64,000 nt of DNA from Terripilifer ovatus (GTDB taxonomy: Bacteria; Pseudomonadota; Alphaproteobacteria; Rhizobiales; Beijerinckiaceae), in the NCBI GenBank assembly GCA_029222685.1, contig JARHVB010000014.1, forward strand, positions 62,001-126,000, written 5' to 3'. The position numbers were made by a program, and so were the translations under genes. The notes beneath the pieces were generated by a model. It was given only the letters and a program-made list of their open reading frames with translations. It was not told the origin of the DNA and did no database searches. The first letter of the stretch is position 1. Each line of letters starts with the position of its first letter. This document shows, piece after piece, positions 51,231 to 61,654 of the stretch.

Positions 51231-52617
51231 ATGAATTTCAGTGAATTAGATGCAGCAAGCCTGGCTGCGGCGTACCACGCGGGTGAGGCCTCTCCGGTCG
51301 AGGCGGTCAAATATTTTATTAATCACGCGGCGCAATATGAACCGCATCTACATGCGCTCTACCTGTTTGAGCCGGAAACGGCGCTGACCGAGGCCCGCAA
51401 ATCGGAAAGCCGCTGGCGCGCCGGACAGCCGCTTGGGCCGCTCGACGGCGTGCCGGTCACGATCAAGGAGAATATTGCGACGGCCGGCGCCCCGATGCCG
51501 CTCGGCACGGCGGGGAGCGAGCTCACCCCGGCTCAGGCTGACGCGCCACCGGCGCAGCGCCTGCGGGAAGCCGGCGCGATCGTCATCGCCAAGACCACCA
51601 TGCCGGATTTCGGCATGCTCTCTTCGGGGCTTTCGAGCTTCCATCCCCTGACCCGCAATCCGTGGGATCTGTCGAAGACGCCGGGGGGCTCGTCGAGCGG
51701 CGCGGCGACCGCCACGGCGGCGGGGTATGCGCCGATCAACCTGGGCACCGATATCGGCGGCTCGATCCGCCTGCCTGCGGGCTGGTGTGGGGTGTTCGGC
51801 TTCAAACCATCGAACGGACGGGCCGATCGATCCGCCCTATATGGGTCGCGTGGCTGGGCCGATCACACGCACGGTCGCAGACGCCGCGCTGGCCATGAGC
51901 ATCCTTGCCCGGCCCGACACTCGCGATCACATGGCAGCGCCGTTCCCGGAAGCGGACTGGACGCTTGCACCCAGAAGCCTGCGCGGCCTGCGCATCGGCC
52001 TGCTGATGGATGCCGGCTGCGGCCTGCCGGTTGATGCGGAAACCGCGGCCGCCGTCGAAGCCGCCGCCCGGCTGTTCGAAGCCGAAGGCGCCGTCGTCGA
52101 ACCCATCCGCCCGTTTCTGACGAGAGCCATGCTCGACGGCGTCGACCGCTTCTGGCGGGCGCGGGCATGGGCTGACGTGCGCAAGCTGCCGGGACCTCGC
52201 CGGGACGCCATTCTGCCGTTCATCCGGGCCTGGGCCGAGTCCGGTGCGGCGCTTTCAGAGGAAGAGGTATTTGACGGCTATACGCAGAGCGTCGAGATCC
52301 GCATCGCCGCACACCGCGCCTCGCTCGATTGGGGTTTCATCCTATCGCCCACGGCGCCCGTCGCAGCTTTCGACGCCGCACTGCCCTGCCCGACCAACGA
52401 TGTCGCGCGGCCATTCGAACACATCGCCTTCACCCTGCCCTACAATATGTCGGACCAGCCGGCGGCCTCGATCAATTGCGGCTATACAGCCGCGGGCCTG
52501 CCTATTGGGTTACAAATTGCGGGGCAGCGCTTCGATGACATGGGCGTGCTGGGCGTGGCGCGTGGGTTTGAGATTTGCCGAGGTGCCCAGCGCCCATGGC
52601 CCATGGAGTTGATGTAG
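51231..52617 (+). pseudogene. Amidase-signature-family gene, interrupted by a frameshift
   Basis: The amidase-signature catalytic residues are present in the first frame (51231-52034): Lys79 (VTIKEN), cis-Ser154 (GGSSSG) and Ser178 (GGSIR). The expected sequence KPSNGR-(VP)IDPPYMGRVAGPITRTVADAA then switches to another frame (51727-52617) close to 51815-51830, where a net +1 or -2 change sits after GGACGG. The rest (FILSPTAPVAAFD, SINCGYTAAGLPIGLQIAGQRFDD) is intact to the normal C-terminus. Either the gene is recently broken or this is a sequencing error. Substrate unknown (amide, glutamyl-tRNA-like family). Confidence 0.8.
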
Positions 52618-52635
52618 TTCCTTTCATGAGGAATC

Positions 52636-52656
52636 CGCATCTGCTTGCCAGATGCG
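52636..52656. terminator. Hairpin between convergent amidase and sugar-transferase genes
   Basis: An 8-bp perfect stem CGCATCTG/CAGATGCG around a 5-nt loop. It lacks a strong T-run on either side, so it is a weak terminator candidate. Confidence 0.35.
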
Positions 52657-52670
52657 ATCAACTCACTATC

Positions 52671-54140
52671 TCATTGAGCGTTTGAATGCTCGTATTGTTC
52701 CTTCAGCGCCGCCTCGACAATGTATTCGTTGCGCCGATCCCCCATCACGACGGTGGCAATCGTCGCAAGAAAAATCTTCACATCGAGCGCAAATGAAACG
52801 TGTCGGATATACCATTCATCCAACGCATTCTTTTCCTCAGCGGTAATGAGCTTGCCGCCGTGTACCTGCGCCCATCCGGTCAAACCGGGACGGACGGCCA
52901 GGCGAATGCTTGGTTTTTCTGGTTGATCGACGGGCAACAACGGGCGCGGCCCGATGATCGACATGTCGCCGACGAGGATGTTGTATAATTGCGGCAGTTC
53001 GTCGAGCCTGACGGCGCGCAGGAAACCACCAAACTTCGATAGCCTGTGACTGTTCGAAATAGGCCTGGCGTATCGATCGTATGGCGGCCTGAATGTACGG
53101 AATTTATAGATAGCGAAAGGCTTGGCATCCTTGCCCAGGCGTTCCTGCCAGAACACCAACGGCAAACCGCAATCTATGAGAACGAGGATAGCCGTCAACA
53201 CGATGAGCGGGCTTGCAACAACGAGCGCGACAGCCGCGACCACGACGTCGAAAGCTCTCTTCACCTTCCAGTAAAAGCCGAGGGCCTCCTCGTAGGGCTC
53301 CCCTGGATTTGTCGACAGAAATGTACTCGGCGTGTTCACAATATCAGACGGAAGAATGAGACCGAGGCGTTCAGCTATGAACTCCAGGCGGATTCCGCGT
53401 TCCTTACAGACACGTTCGATATCCGGAATCAGAGGCCTGATTTCACGTTCATTCAGATCCGCGACAACCACCTTCGTTACAAATACGCCGTGCACGGCAT
53501 ATTCACCGAGCACTGCATCCAGCCGGCCTGGCGATCCGACGATCCTGTGGCCGCTTACGGTCCTTCCAACAAGGCCCGGATCCGAATCCAGGATCGCTAT
53601 AATTCGCTGCGTATGTTCACAGAAGACATCGACGATGCGAACGTAAAACCAAGCGAATTGATTGGCGCCGATGAGAACGATGTTCTCCTTTTCAGTCTCG
53701 CTGGCGCCTGCCGAGGCTGCCTCCTGCTTGCGCAGGAAGGCGCGCCGCACATATCGCACCCCGGCCAGACCGACGAACAAAAGCATGAAATGAATAACGG
53801 GAATTGATCTGGGAACACTGTCAAGCCGCGAGATAATGAAACCGAGCAGCGACGTGCCAACGACGGAGACAAGGCTGGCGCGCAGAATCTGCTCGCCGTC
53901 ATGTATCGAGATGTAGAGTGAAAGAATATCGCCGAGACGAAAATAGGCCACGGCGATCGATGTGACGACGAAGGCAATCCCGAGATAGATGAGAACGGCA
54001 CCCATTCCATCAGGAGAAAAGAGCGCTGGTTCTCGAACCCAGAACGCCGCAAGAGGGGCGAGAAGCGCAATGATTAGATCGGTGGCCTTCACCCGATAGG
54101 GATTCGACTCGAGCGACGCTGGCTGAAGAAAACGCGTCAT
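52671..54140 (-). CDS. Polyprenyl-phosphate sugar-1-phosphate transferase (exopolysaccharide priming enzyme)
   Basis: A 489-residue membrane protein that loads the first sugar on undecaprenyl phosphate. Four or so N-terminal helices, a CoA_binding_3/NAD-like domain (IVLIGANQFAWFYVRIVDV), and the C-terminal bacterial sugar transferase domain with KRAFDVVVAAVALVVASPLIVL, VFWQERLGKDAKPFAIYKFRTF, RLDELPQLYNILVGDMSIIGPRPLLP and GLTGWAQV. ATG at 54140 is taken; a TTG at 54203 has no ribosome site. It heads the leftward arm at the inner end of the exopolysaccharide cluster. Confidence 0.92.
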   Translation of the reverse strand: MTRFLQPASLESNPYRVKATDLIIALLAPLAAFWVREPALFSPDGMGAVLIYLGIAFVVTSIAVAYFRLGDILSLYISIHDGEQILRASLVSVVGTSLLGFIISRLDSVPRSIPVIHFMLLFVGLAGVRYVRRAFLRKQEAASAGASETEKENIVLIGANQFAWFYVRIVDVFCEHTQRIIAILDSDPGLVGRTVSGHRIVGSPGRLDAVLGEYAVHGVFVTKVVVADLNEREIRPLIPDIERVCKERGIRLEFIAERLGLILPSDIVNTPSTFLSTNPGEPYEEALGFYWKVKRAFDVVVAAVALVVASPLIVLTAILVLIDCGLPLVFWQERLGKDAKPFAIYKFRTFRPPYDRYARPISNSHRLSKFGGFLRAVRLDELPQLYNILVGDMSIIGPRPLLPVDQPEKPSIRLAVRPGLTGWAQVHGGKLITAEEKNALDEWYIRHVSFALDVKIFLATIATVVMGDRRNEYIVEAALKEQYEHSNAQ

Positions 54141-54316
54141 CCTTCGGACAGCTCCAAAGCTGGATTGGTGTGCGAAATAGATGGCGATCAGCGTGAAAGT
54201 CAATCAGGGAGATCGCGTCTCACGGCCCGCCGCCAAGCAGGATAATATTCCTTTTAACTCTGCAACTCAATAGCAATCACTCGCACCGTATCGGGTTGCA
54301 TCGGGGCAGAGATCAC

Positions 54317-56347
54317 TCAGATCACGCCGCTGGATATGCCGGCGATCGACTTTTTAAAGGCATCTCTGCCCATGGGAATTCCATTCCGAAACAGTCCGCT
54401 ATCGAACTCCAGAATAACTTCGATGATCGGCATTTCTCCAGCTGAAGATGCAGACGGGACAAATCCCACGTACGCCCAGTTCAATACATTCCAGCAATGA
54501 CGGTTGTGTGGTAACGCGGAAAGGTCTTTGCCGGAGAGCTTTACCGAATCCTTGCCCTTTTTGCCTGCCAGCTCATTCGTCGAGAATTTCCTGATACCGG
54601 CCTCGGAGATATCGATGCTGATAGCGAAGGTTTGCGGATCGGTCATTCCATCAGAGGTCACCGCCCCATACTGGGTAAAGACAAGTTTGGCATCGGGATG
54701 CTGGACCGCTCCCCGCTGAATCACGTTGATGGTAGCATTCTTCAGGATGCCGTCGCAGCCGGCGAAATACCCCGCTTGATCGGTCACGCCCAGGAACACG
54801 AATCTTCTATACTCCCACGGTTCCTTGCCAACCGCTGCGGCATCTGATGCCATTGCAACAGACGCGCATCCCGTACAATTGACAATACGGATTCGGCCAG
54901 CCTTCTGTATTCTGACGGTGCCATCAGTCCATTCTGGCAATTCTTTATAGGGAAGCGTGGTTTCCCAATGCATGTGAGTTTCGTCTTCGGTGATGGACGT
55001 GATGTATCCTGTCCCCAATTGCCCTGAAAAATTGCCTTTGGCCGCGCGAAGATTGAGTGCCGCGCCGGGAACAGAATTCCAATAAGCCTGATTGTTGAAT
55101 CCCTTGGCGATCGTGAAACGGCCATTGGCGAACTTCACTTTGTCGCCATCCACCTTCGTCACTATGTTTTCTGATCCATAGTTTCGAATAGGCCCGTCCA
55201 TTCTATGGACAAGACAATTCTCCAGACCGGCTATGAGGTTCAGGCCATATACGCCGCCTTCGGCGAGCCATTCAATGTCGCAGTTCTGTGCGTGAAAATT
55301 CTTCACCTGCCCGATCAGCAATACACCATCGACATAGCAGTCACGGAAGCTGGCGCTATTTATGCTGGAACTCTGGAAGCTTACGCCCTTTTGAATGTTC
55401 ACCGAATCATAAACGCATTGATCAACGAGTTTGTCCGGTTCGCTTCCAGCAGTGATAGCCCCGCCCCGCACCACGACCCGCCGCGCGCCAGATTGTGATA
55501 ATCCGGGCAGGACACAATGCTCGTATGTTATATCCATGCCGACCGCCGTAATATACGGCACGTTCGTCTTTGGGGCATTGCGAATTTCAAGCCCATAGTA
55601 AATGTGGCTGACATCCCATGGAATATTAGTCTTCGATTTCATGTTCCATAAACGAGCTTGTCCGTATCGTTTATTGCTGTCTGGAAAATCATCGCGATGC
55701 GGCCATCGCGTTTTCTGTTCGATCGTGATCGAACCGGTTGATTGATCCACTTCGGATATTTTCACATATTCAAAGTAATGAAAGTTTGGCGGAACACCAT
55801 AGTACTGAATATCCAGTGATCCGATGAGTGCCCAATCGCCCACTAGAAATTCATTGCTATCGGACGGCGATTTCAGTTGAAGCTTTGATGAACCCACCGA
55901 TACCGAATTTATCTTTTTGCCTGGTTCGCCGGTGCGGTCGGGATACGAGGCAAACCCCCATGCCTGCTCTGCTCCAAAGCTTGGTTTGAAGACGGTCGGA
56001 TCGTATGTGTTCTGAAAAGCGGCCCCATGACCATAGATAGCCAGATGTCTGATCCCCAGCAGAAATCCGAAGCAACGAGCATGGTTGAAATTATAGACAC
56101 CAGGCGGAACATTCAGAACGACGCCGCGTCCGGCCGTACTTTCCTTCTGAGCGGCTGCATTGAATGATTTGAGTGCCTCGGCGTTATCCGTCGCACCGTC
56201 CCCAACCGCGCCAAAGTCGCGGACCAGATCGAAATTTGACTGTCTGATTTTCGGCCCGGCCGCGCCCAACGGCTGCGCAGACGCGGATGTTGCGACCAGA
56301 GAAGAACTGGTCATTGTCGCAAGGAATGAACGCCGCCCTATCATCAT
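54317..56347 (-). CDS. Tat-exported right-handed beta-helix protein (pectate-lyase superfamily)
   Basis: A 676-residue protein. A twin-arginine signal (MMIGRRSFLATM, cleavage near SASAQP) precedes the pectate-lyase-3 motif LVRDFGAVGDGATDNAEAL (about residues 41-60), and long Asn/Gly-rich coils follow (for example VHRMDGPIRNYGSENIVTK). The ATG at 56347 has GAGG 8 nt upstream. Position between the priming transferase and a GT4 gene suggests it modifies or trims the polymer, as a polysaccharide lyase or epimerase, but no catalytic residues can be named. Exported, probably periplasmic. Confidence 0.78.
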   Translation of the reverse strand: MMIGRRSFLATMTSSSLVATSASAQPLGAAGPKIRQSNFDLVRDFGAVGDGATDNAEALKSFNAAAQKESTAGRGVVLNVPPGVYNFNHARCFGFLLGIRHLAIYGHGAAFQNTYDPTVFKPSFGAEQAWGFASYPDRTGEPGKKINSVSVGSSKLQLKSPSDSNEFLVGDWALIGSLDIQYYGVPPNFHYFEYVKISEVDQSTGSITIEQKTRWPHRDDFPDSNKRYGQARLWNMKSKTNIPWDVSHIYYGLEIRNAPKTNVPYITAVGMDITYEHCVLPGLSQSGARRVVVRGGAITAGSEPDKLVDQCVYDSVNIQKGVSFQSSSINSASFRDCYVDGVLLIGQVKNFHAQNCDIEWLAEGGVYGLNLIAGLENCLVHRMDGPIRNYGSENIVTKVDGDKVKFANGRFTIAKGFNNQAYWNSVPGAALNLRAAKGNFSGQLGTGYITSITEDETHMHWETTLPYKELPEWTDGTVRIQKAGRIRIVNCTGCASVAMASDAAAVGKEPWEYRRFVFLGVTDQAGYFAGCDGILKNATINVIQRGAVQHPDAKLVFTQYGAVTSDGMTDPQTFAISIDISEAGIRKFSTNELAGKKGKDSVKLSGKDLSALPHNRHCWNVLNWAYVGFVPSASSAGEMPIIEVILEFDSGLFRNGIPMGRDAFKKSIAGISSGVI

Positions 56348-56482
56348 CGGCACAACCTCAACGTTTTTCAATGCAGATATCGGGTATGACTGCAAATCAA
56401 GCAGTCCAGTCCACTCGCGGCTGCCACTATCAATTACAAATTTGGCCGCAAGAAGGTTGTGGCTCCTCGAAAAATCACGGAT

Positions 56483-57697
56483 CTAAGCCGAACGCAAAAG
56501 TTCGTCCCACTGATCAACAGCGCGCTTCCTGCTATACGTCGTATCGATCAGGGATCGCGCCCGCCGTCCCATTTCGTCTACTTTTGAAGGATCGTCGGCA
56601 AGACGTTTGATCGTCTGTGCCAGCGCAGCTCCGTCACCGGGATTCACCTGCACGCCACATTCATGCTCTTCAACAAGCCGTCCGATTTCACCATCGGCGA
56701 CCGTCACGGCAATCGTCGGCCGGCCGGCAGCGGCAATCCCATAGAACTTGCTTGGGACGATAAGGCCTTCAAGTTCAGGCCGGAGCGAGAGCCAATGGAC
56801 GTCGGCAACGCCCAGGGAGTTTTTCAAATCTTTGCGCGCCTGGTAAGGGCGAAATTGAAATTGCTTCGCAATACGAAATTCATCGACGAGAGCCTTCAGT
56901 CTCGCAAAATGATGGCCGCTGCCGATGAAGAGAAAGACGATGTCCTCGCGATCATGAAGTTGGCGAGCTGCTTCAAGCAGCGTGTCAAACTCATGCGCCC
57001 GTCCGAGATTCCCCGAATAGCCAACTACGAATTTATTCTCCAGCCCCCATTCGTTGCGCAGACGATTGCTAGAATGGGGAACCGGCAGAATTTCCTGGTC
57101 GTCGGTCCAATTGTGGATGATCGCGATTTTGTTGGAATGCACGCCCCGCTGCCGGACAACGTCAGCCATGCGAACGCCCAGAACAACATTCTTATAAGCC
57201 CGCTCCAGAGAACGGTCGCGAAACCGGGCGAGTATATTTGATACTGGTCCTTTGACGAAAGGCACGCCAAGATGAGCGGCCACTTCGGGATAGACGTCCT
57301 GTAACCAGTTGATGAGGACAGCCCCCTTGCCGCGGATCGCGCGCTCGACGACGACCGACAGCAGAGGCGGATCGGTTTTTGCCACGACGATATCGCCGGC
57401 TCCGATCAATTTGCGAAGCGCAGATGCAAGCTGCCGATAAACGAACAGATAGCCAAAGGCTCGTTTGCCGAGGTTGTTTCGATCGTATGCCGGCACCGGC
57501 ACCCGATGCACGATTACTCCGTCGAGAGTTTCCTCCAGAGGAAGCTTCGCAGCCGGGTCATCGTAAAGTCCCTGGCTTGCGATGATATGGACTTCGTGGC
57601 CGCGCTGGACCAGCGCGACGGCCAGATCCGACAGAATTTGCGCAGTTGCGGAATGATCCGGCGCGTAAAAACGATTGACAAAAAATACGCGGCGCAT
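56483..57697 (-). CDS. GT4-family glycosyltransferase (WbuB-like)
   Basis: A 404-residue glycosyltransferase. GT-B fold signs: RRVFFVNRFYAPDHSATAQILSDLA (1-27), the IVVAKTDPPLLSV segment, VVGYSGNLGRAHEFDTLLEAA (about 222-245), and the GLIVPSKFYGIAAAGRPTIAVTVADGEIGRLVEEHECGVQVNPGD donor-site loop (about 303-350). It would add a sugar to the lipid-linked repeat unit. Same strand as and 32 bp downstream of UDP-glucose dehydrogenase. Confidence 0.9.
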   Translation of the reverse strand: MRRVFFVNRFYAPDHSATAQILSDLAVALVQRGHEVHIIASQGLYDDPAAKLPLEETLDGVIVHRVPVPAYDRNNLGKRAFGYLFVYRQLASALRKLIGAGDIVVAKTDPPLLSVVVERAIRGKGAVLINWLQDVYPEVAAHLGVPFVKGPVSNILARFRDRSLERAYKNVVLGVRMADVVRQRGVHSNKIAIIHNWTDDQEILPVPHSSNRLRNEWGLENKFVVGYSGNLGRAHEFDTLLEAARQLHDREDIVFLFIGSGHHFARLKALVDEFRIAKQFQFRPYQARKDLKNSLGVADVHWLSLRPELEGLIVPSKFYGIAAAGRPTIAVTVADGEIGRLVEEHECGVQVNPGDGAALAQTIKRLADDPSKVDEMGRRARSLIDTTYSRKRAVDQWDELLRSA

Positions 57698-57729
57698 GGA
57701 AGTCCTGAATCCAGAAGAGTCCTACGAGA

Positions 57730-59034
57730 TCAAACCCGACCGATACTGCTGTACTCGAACCCTTTGGATTGCATGATTTCCGGACGATAGATGTTTCGAA
57801 GATCGACAACGATTGGAGTTTTCAAACTCGCTTTGACGCGATCGAGATCCAGCGCCCGAAACGCATCCCATTCAGTCACGATAACCAATGCGTCCGTCTG
57901 CTCGATGCAGTCGTATGCATTGTCGTGGTACTGAATGTCCGACAAAATAGCTTTCGCCTGATCCATGCTTGCAGGATCGAACGCCCGGATTTTGGCACCA
58001 ACCGCCTGTAATGCGTTGATGATATCGATCGCGGGAGAATCCCGCATATCATCGGTGTTTGGCTTGAACGCCAAACCAAGGACAGCAATTGTCTTGTCCC
58101 GGACAGAACCACCACACGCATGAATGACCTTATTCGCCATCATGCGTTTGCGGGTTGAGTTGATGGATGCCACAGCCTCCACGATGTGCACCGGCGATCC
58201 GAAATCCTGCGCGGTCTTCACCAGTGCCAAAGTGTCCTTGGGAAAGCAGGATCCACCATAGCCTGGGCCCGCATGCAGGAACTTCGATCCAATCCGGTTG
58301 TCGAGTCCGATGCCGCGCGAGACGTCCTGGACGTCGGCGCCCACCTTCTCGCATAGATCCGCCATCTCATTGATGAAGGCGATCTTGGTCGCCAGAAAGG
58401 CATTGGCCGCGTATTTCGTCAGTTCGGCGGTGCGCCGTGACGTGAACACGATCGGCGACTGATTCAAATACAGGGGCCGATATACTTCGGTCATGACCTC
58501 GCGCCCGCGGGGATCGTCAGCCCCCACGACGATGCGATCCGGGCGTTTGAAATCAGAGATCGCGGCGCCTTCGCGCAAAAACTCGGGATTTGACACGACG
58601 CAGTAATCTGCGTCCGGTCGAGTTTCCCGAATGATTTTATCGATTGAATCGCCGGTCCCGACCGGAACCGTGGACTTTGTCACAACGACGGTAAAGGCCC
58701 GGAGCGACTGGGCTATTTCCTTGGCCGCGGCAAAGACATAGCTCAGGTCGGCATGGCCGTCGCCGCGTCGGGACGGTGTGCCGACGGCTATGAAAACAGC
58801 ATCGGCCTTCTCGACCGCTTCTTTCAGATCTGTCGTGAACGACAGCCGTTCCTGACGAACGTTCTCGGCAACGAGTTGATCCAGTCCCGGCTCGAAAATG
58901 GGGATGATGCCGTCGATGAGATCCGCAACGCGCTTCTCATCCTTGTCGACGCATGTCACGACATGTCCGAAATCGGCAAAGCAAGCTCCGGAGACCAAAC
59001 CCACGTAGCCCGATCCGATCATTGCAATTTTCAA
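57730..59034 (-). CDS. ugd: UDP-glucose 6-dehydrogenase
   Basis: A 434-residue enzyme making UDP-glucuronate with two NAD+. N-terminal cofactor site GSGYVGLVSGACFADFGH (7-24), TKSTVPVGTGD, NPEFLREGAAI (149-159), KYAANAFLATKIAFINEM, catalytic Cys263 in YGGSCFPKD and the C-terminal LGLAFKPNTDDMRDSPA. All catalytic parts intact. Its product feeds the decarboxylase encoded upstream (59091-60071). Confidence 0.95.
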   Translation of the reverse strand: MKIAMIGSGYVGLVSGACFADFGHVVTCVDKDEKRVADLIDGIIPIFEPGLDQLVAENVRQERLSFTTDLKEAVEKADAVFIAVGTPSRRGDGHADLSYVFAAAKEIAQSLRAFTVVVTKSTVPVGTGDSIDKIIRETRPDADYCVVSNPEFLREGAAISDFKRPDRIVVGADDPRGREVMTEVYRPLYLNQSPIVFTSRRTAELTKYAANAFLATKIAFINEMADLCEKVGADVQDVSRGIGLDNRIGSKFLHAGPGYGGSCFPKDTLALVKTAQDFGSPVHIVEAVASINSTRKRMMANKVIHACGGSVRDKTIAVLGLAFKPNTDDMRDSPAIDIINALQAVGAKIRAFDPASMDQAKAILSDIQYHDNAYDCIEQTDALVIVTEWDAFRALDLDRVKASLKTPIVVDLRNIYRPEIMQSKGFEYSSIGRV

Positions 59035-59090
59035 AACGCACCTGCCTGCAGATTTCGAACAAAGGATTTACGAATGCAAAGCTGCGACTA

Positions 59091-60071
59091 TCATTTGACT
59101 GTGTCGCGCAGCGCCCCGATCTCATTCTCCGAGAGAAACTGATCGAAATAAGCGATCGTCTTGGCCAACCCTTCGCGGAGCTCGATCTTCGGCTTCCAGC
59201 CCAAGACGTTTCTGGCGACGGTGATGTTGGGTTGCCGTTGCTTGGGATCGTCCGACGGCAACGGCGCCGAGATGATCTTTGACCTTGAACCCGTCATCTC
59301 GACCACGAGTTCCGCAAGCTCCTTGATGGTGAACTCGTTTGGATTCCCAATATTGATCGGGCCCGTCACATCCTGGCTGCTTTCCATCATGAGGTGGATG
59401 GCCTTGACGAGATCGTCGACGTAACAGAACGAGCGGGATTGGTTGCCATCGCCGTACATCGTGATGTTCTCACCGCGGAGCGCCTGAACGATGAAGTTGG
59501 ATACCACACGTCCATCGCGCGGGTGCATTCGCGGACCATAGGTGTTGAAAATGCGCACGACCTTGATAGGCAGCTTGTGCTGGCGATGATAATCGAAAAA
59601 CAGCGTTTCGGCGCAGCGCTTTCCTTCATCATAGCAGGAACGAAAGCCGATCGGGTTGACGTTACCCCAGTAGTCCTCCGTCTGCGGATGAATACTGGGG
59701 TCGCCATAAACTTCCGATGTAGAGGCCTGAAGAACCTTGATCTTCAGGCGCTTTGCCAAGCCAAGCATGTTGATTGCGCCGATCACGCTGGTCTTTGTCG
59801 TCTGTACCGGGTCAAATTGATAATGCACAGGCGATGCCGGACAAGCCAGGTTGTAAATCTGGTCAACCTCGACATAGAGCGGAAAGGTGACGTCGTGACG
59901 CATCAGTTCAAAGTGCTTGTTGTCGAGCAGATGCTCGACGTTGCGCCGACTGCTTGTGAAAAAATTGTCCACGCAAAGGACTTCGTGCCCAGCATCCAAC
60001 AGTCGTTCGCAAAGATGTGAACCCAAGAATCCAGCACCGCCGGTAACGAGGATGCGCTGTCGGTCAACCAT
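59091..60071 (-). CDS. UDP-glucuronate decarboxylase (UDP-xylose synthase)
   Basis: A 326-residue SDR-type enzyme that makes UDP-xylose from UDP-glucuronate. [11 protein letters not shown] (cofactor), [50 protein letters not shown] with the Tyr-x-x-x-Lys pair, [20 protein letters not shown] are the hallmark UXS sequence. ATG at 60071 has AAGGA 6 nt upstream. With UDP-glucose dehydrogenase it supplies xylose or glucuronate units to the polymer. Confidence 0.94.
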   Translation of the reverse strand: MVDRQRILVTGGAGFLGSHLCERLLDAGHEVLCVDNFFTSSRRNVEHLLDNKHFELMRHDVTFPLYVEVDQIYNLACPASPVHYQFDPVQTTKTSVIGAINMLGLAKRLKIKVLQASTSEVYGDPSIHPQTEDYWGNVNPIGFRSCYDEGKRCAETLFFDYHRQHKLPIKVVRIFNTYGPRMHPRDGRVVSNFIVQALRGENITMYGDGNQSRSFCYVDDLVKAIHLMMESSQDVTGPINIGNPNEFTIKELAELVVEMTGSRSKIISAPLPSDDPKQRQPNITVARNVLGWKPKIELREGLAKTIAYFDQFLSENEIGALRDTVK

Positions 60072-60288
60072 CAGGTGTCCTTTTCCCAAGTAATCAGGCG
60101 AGCATGCCGGATATGCGATTTATGCTGAAAATCCCGATACAATCCGGCGCCGCGCTCTGATGCGTTAGCGGCTGCACAGATCTATCGATTAACCCTTTGA
60201 AAAATAGTCCGCGCCAAGGCAATTGGCAAACTGAATTTCTGTTCGCATTTGCCTGCAACGAATTGATATCGGAGCTCAGTGCGGCAAT

Positions 60289-61254
60289 CTATCCCGGCGA
60301 GGACGTTTCTGCCAGTTCATGTTCGCGGTACCATTCGTAGGTCGACGCGATACCTTCCTGCAGGGAAATCTTGTGGCGATAGCCCAATGCATGAAGGCGG
60401 CTTGCGTCCATCAGCTTGCGCGGCGTGCCGTCGGGCTTGGTCGCATCGAACACCAGTTCGGCTTCCAATCCGACTGCGCCTTTCACCGCTTCCGCAAGAG
60501 CCCGTATGCTGACTTCCTCTCCGGTACCGACGTTGATATGGCCTTCTCCGGAGTAGTACTTCGTCAAAAAGACAATGGCGTCGGCGCAATCATCGACATG
60601 CATGAACTCGCGAAATGGCGAGCCGGATCCCCAGATGGGAAACGTCTTGGCGTTTGCTATTTTCGCGGCATGCGCCTTGGCTATCAAAGCCGGCAGAACA
60701 TGAGACGAATTGAGGTCGAAATTGTCATTCGGCCCGTAAAGGTTCGTCGGCATGCAGGAAATGTAGTCGCGTCCATACTGCTTACGGAACGCCACGCATA
60801 ATTTAATGCCTGCAATCTTGGCAACGGCATACCATTCATTGGTCGGCTCAAGCGGGCCTGTCAGCAGAGCGTCTTCAGCCATCGGCTGAGGAGCGAGTTT
60901 TGGATAAATGCAGGACGACCCCAGATACGTCACTTTCGTGACATCATGGAGATGTGCTGCTCCAAGAATATTGGTCGCTATCTGCAAATTGTCGAAGATG
61001 AAATCGGCCGGATATGAACTATTTGCCAAAATCCCGCCGACCTTGGCGGCAGCGATGATGATGGCGTCCGGCTTGTGATCGCCCACAAAGGTTTCGACCT
61101 CGCGTTGCCGGCTCAAATCGAGTTCGCTGCGAGAGGCTGCGATAAGATCGCAGTTTTCACTGGCAAGCCGACGCATCAGGGCCGACCCGACCATCCCGCG
61201 ATGTCCGGCCACCCAGATTTTCTTGCCCGAAAGTTCGAATATTGGTTCTCGCAT
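60289..61254 (-). CDS. fcl: GDP-L-fucose synthase
   Basis: A 321-residue epimerase/reductase that makes GDP-L-fucose (or GDP-colitose-like) from GDP-4-keto-6-deoxymannose. AGHRGMVGSAL (cofactor), IIAAAKVGGILANSSYPADF, LGSSCIYPKLAPQPM with the catalytic Ser/Cys, NEWYAVAKIAG (Tyr-x-x-x-Lys), PTNLYGPNDNF, and HVDDCADA. ATG at 61254 is preferred to a TTG three codons earlier. No gmd (mannose dehydratase) is seen; it must lie outside. Confidence 0.94.
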   Translation of the reverse strand: MREPIFELSGKKIWVAGHRGMVGSALMRRLASENCDLIAASRSELDLSRQREVETFVGDHKPDAIIIAAAKVGGILANSSYPADFIFDNLQIATNILGAAHLHDVTKVTYLGSSCIYPKLAPQPMAEDALLTGPLEPTNEWYAVAKIAGIKLCVAFRKQYGRDYISCMPTNLYGPNDNFDLNSSHVLPALIAKAHAAKIANAKTFPIWGSGSPFREFMHVDDCADAIVFLTKYYSGEGHINVGTGEEVSIRALAEAVKGAVGLEAELVFDATKPDGTPRKLMDASRLHALGYRHKISLQEGIASTYEWYREHELAETSSPG

Positions 61255-61654
61255 TTGTGACAAGTCCTATCATCACAATGAATGTGTTACGTCGTGTCCG
61301 GATATCCATTTCAACGAACAAGGTTCGGCTTTGCTCGTATCCGGTAACCGGGCTGATCGGCCGTGCCAGCTATTCGATATAGCTAGTCATTCTCTCTTGC
61401 AAAGTTATTACAGCAGTCCCTACTTGGCAGTATCGCAACGCAAATCCCTTCTTTCCGTCTTAACAATTGCAACGACTCTGCCTCCAGCGGATAATATTAT
61501 GCGACATTCTGGAGCGATGCCCCCAAGGTTTAATTCGCCAGCGAGATACCGGCGTCCTGCGGAGATAACGATCTGGATCTAGATGACCTACAAAGAACCA
61601 AGATGAATCTCTGCGGCCAGCCATTTCTCTGTTGATGGATACCAGGATTTACAA
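61255..61654. other. Gene-free, AT-rich stretch between fcl and the pyruvyl transferase gene
   Basis: 400 bp with only short, non-protein-like frames. It probably holds the promoter of fcl (both flanking genes are leftward) and the 3' region of the pyruvyl transferase gene. No hairpin with a T-run is clear by eye. Confidence 0.45.
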
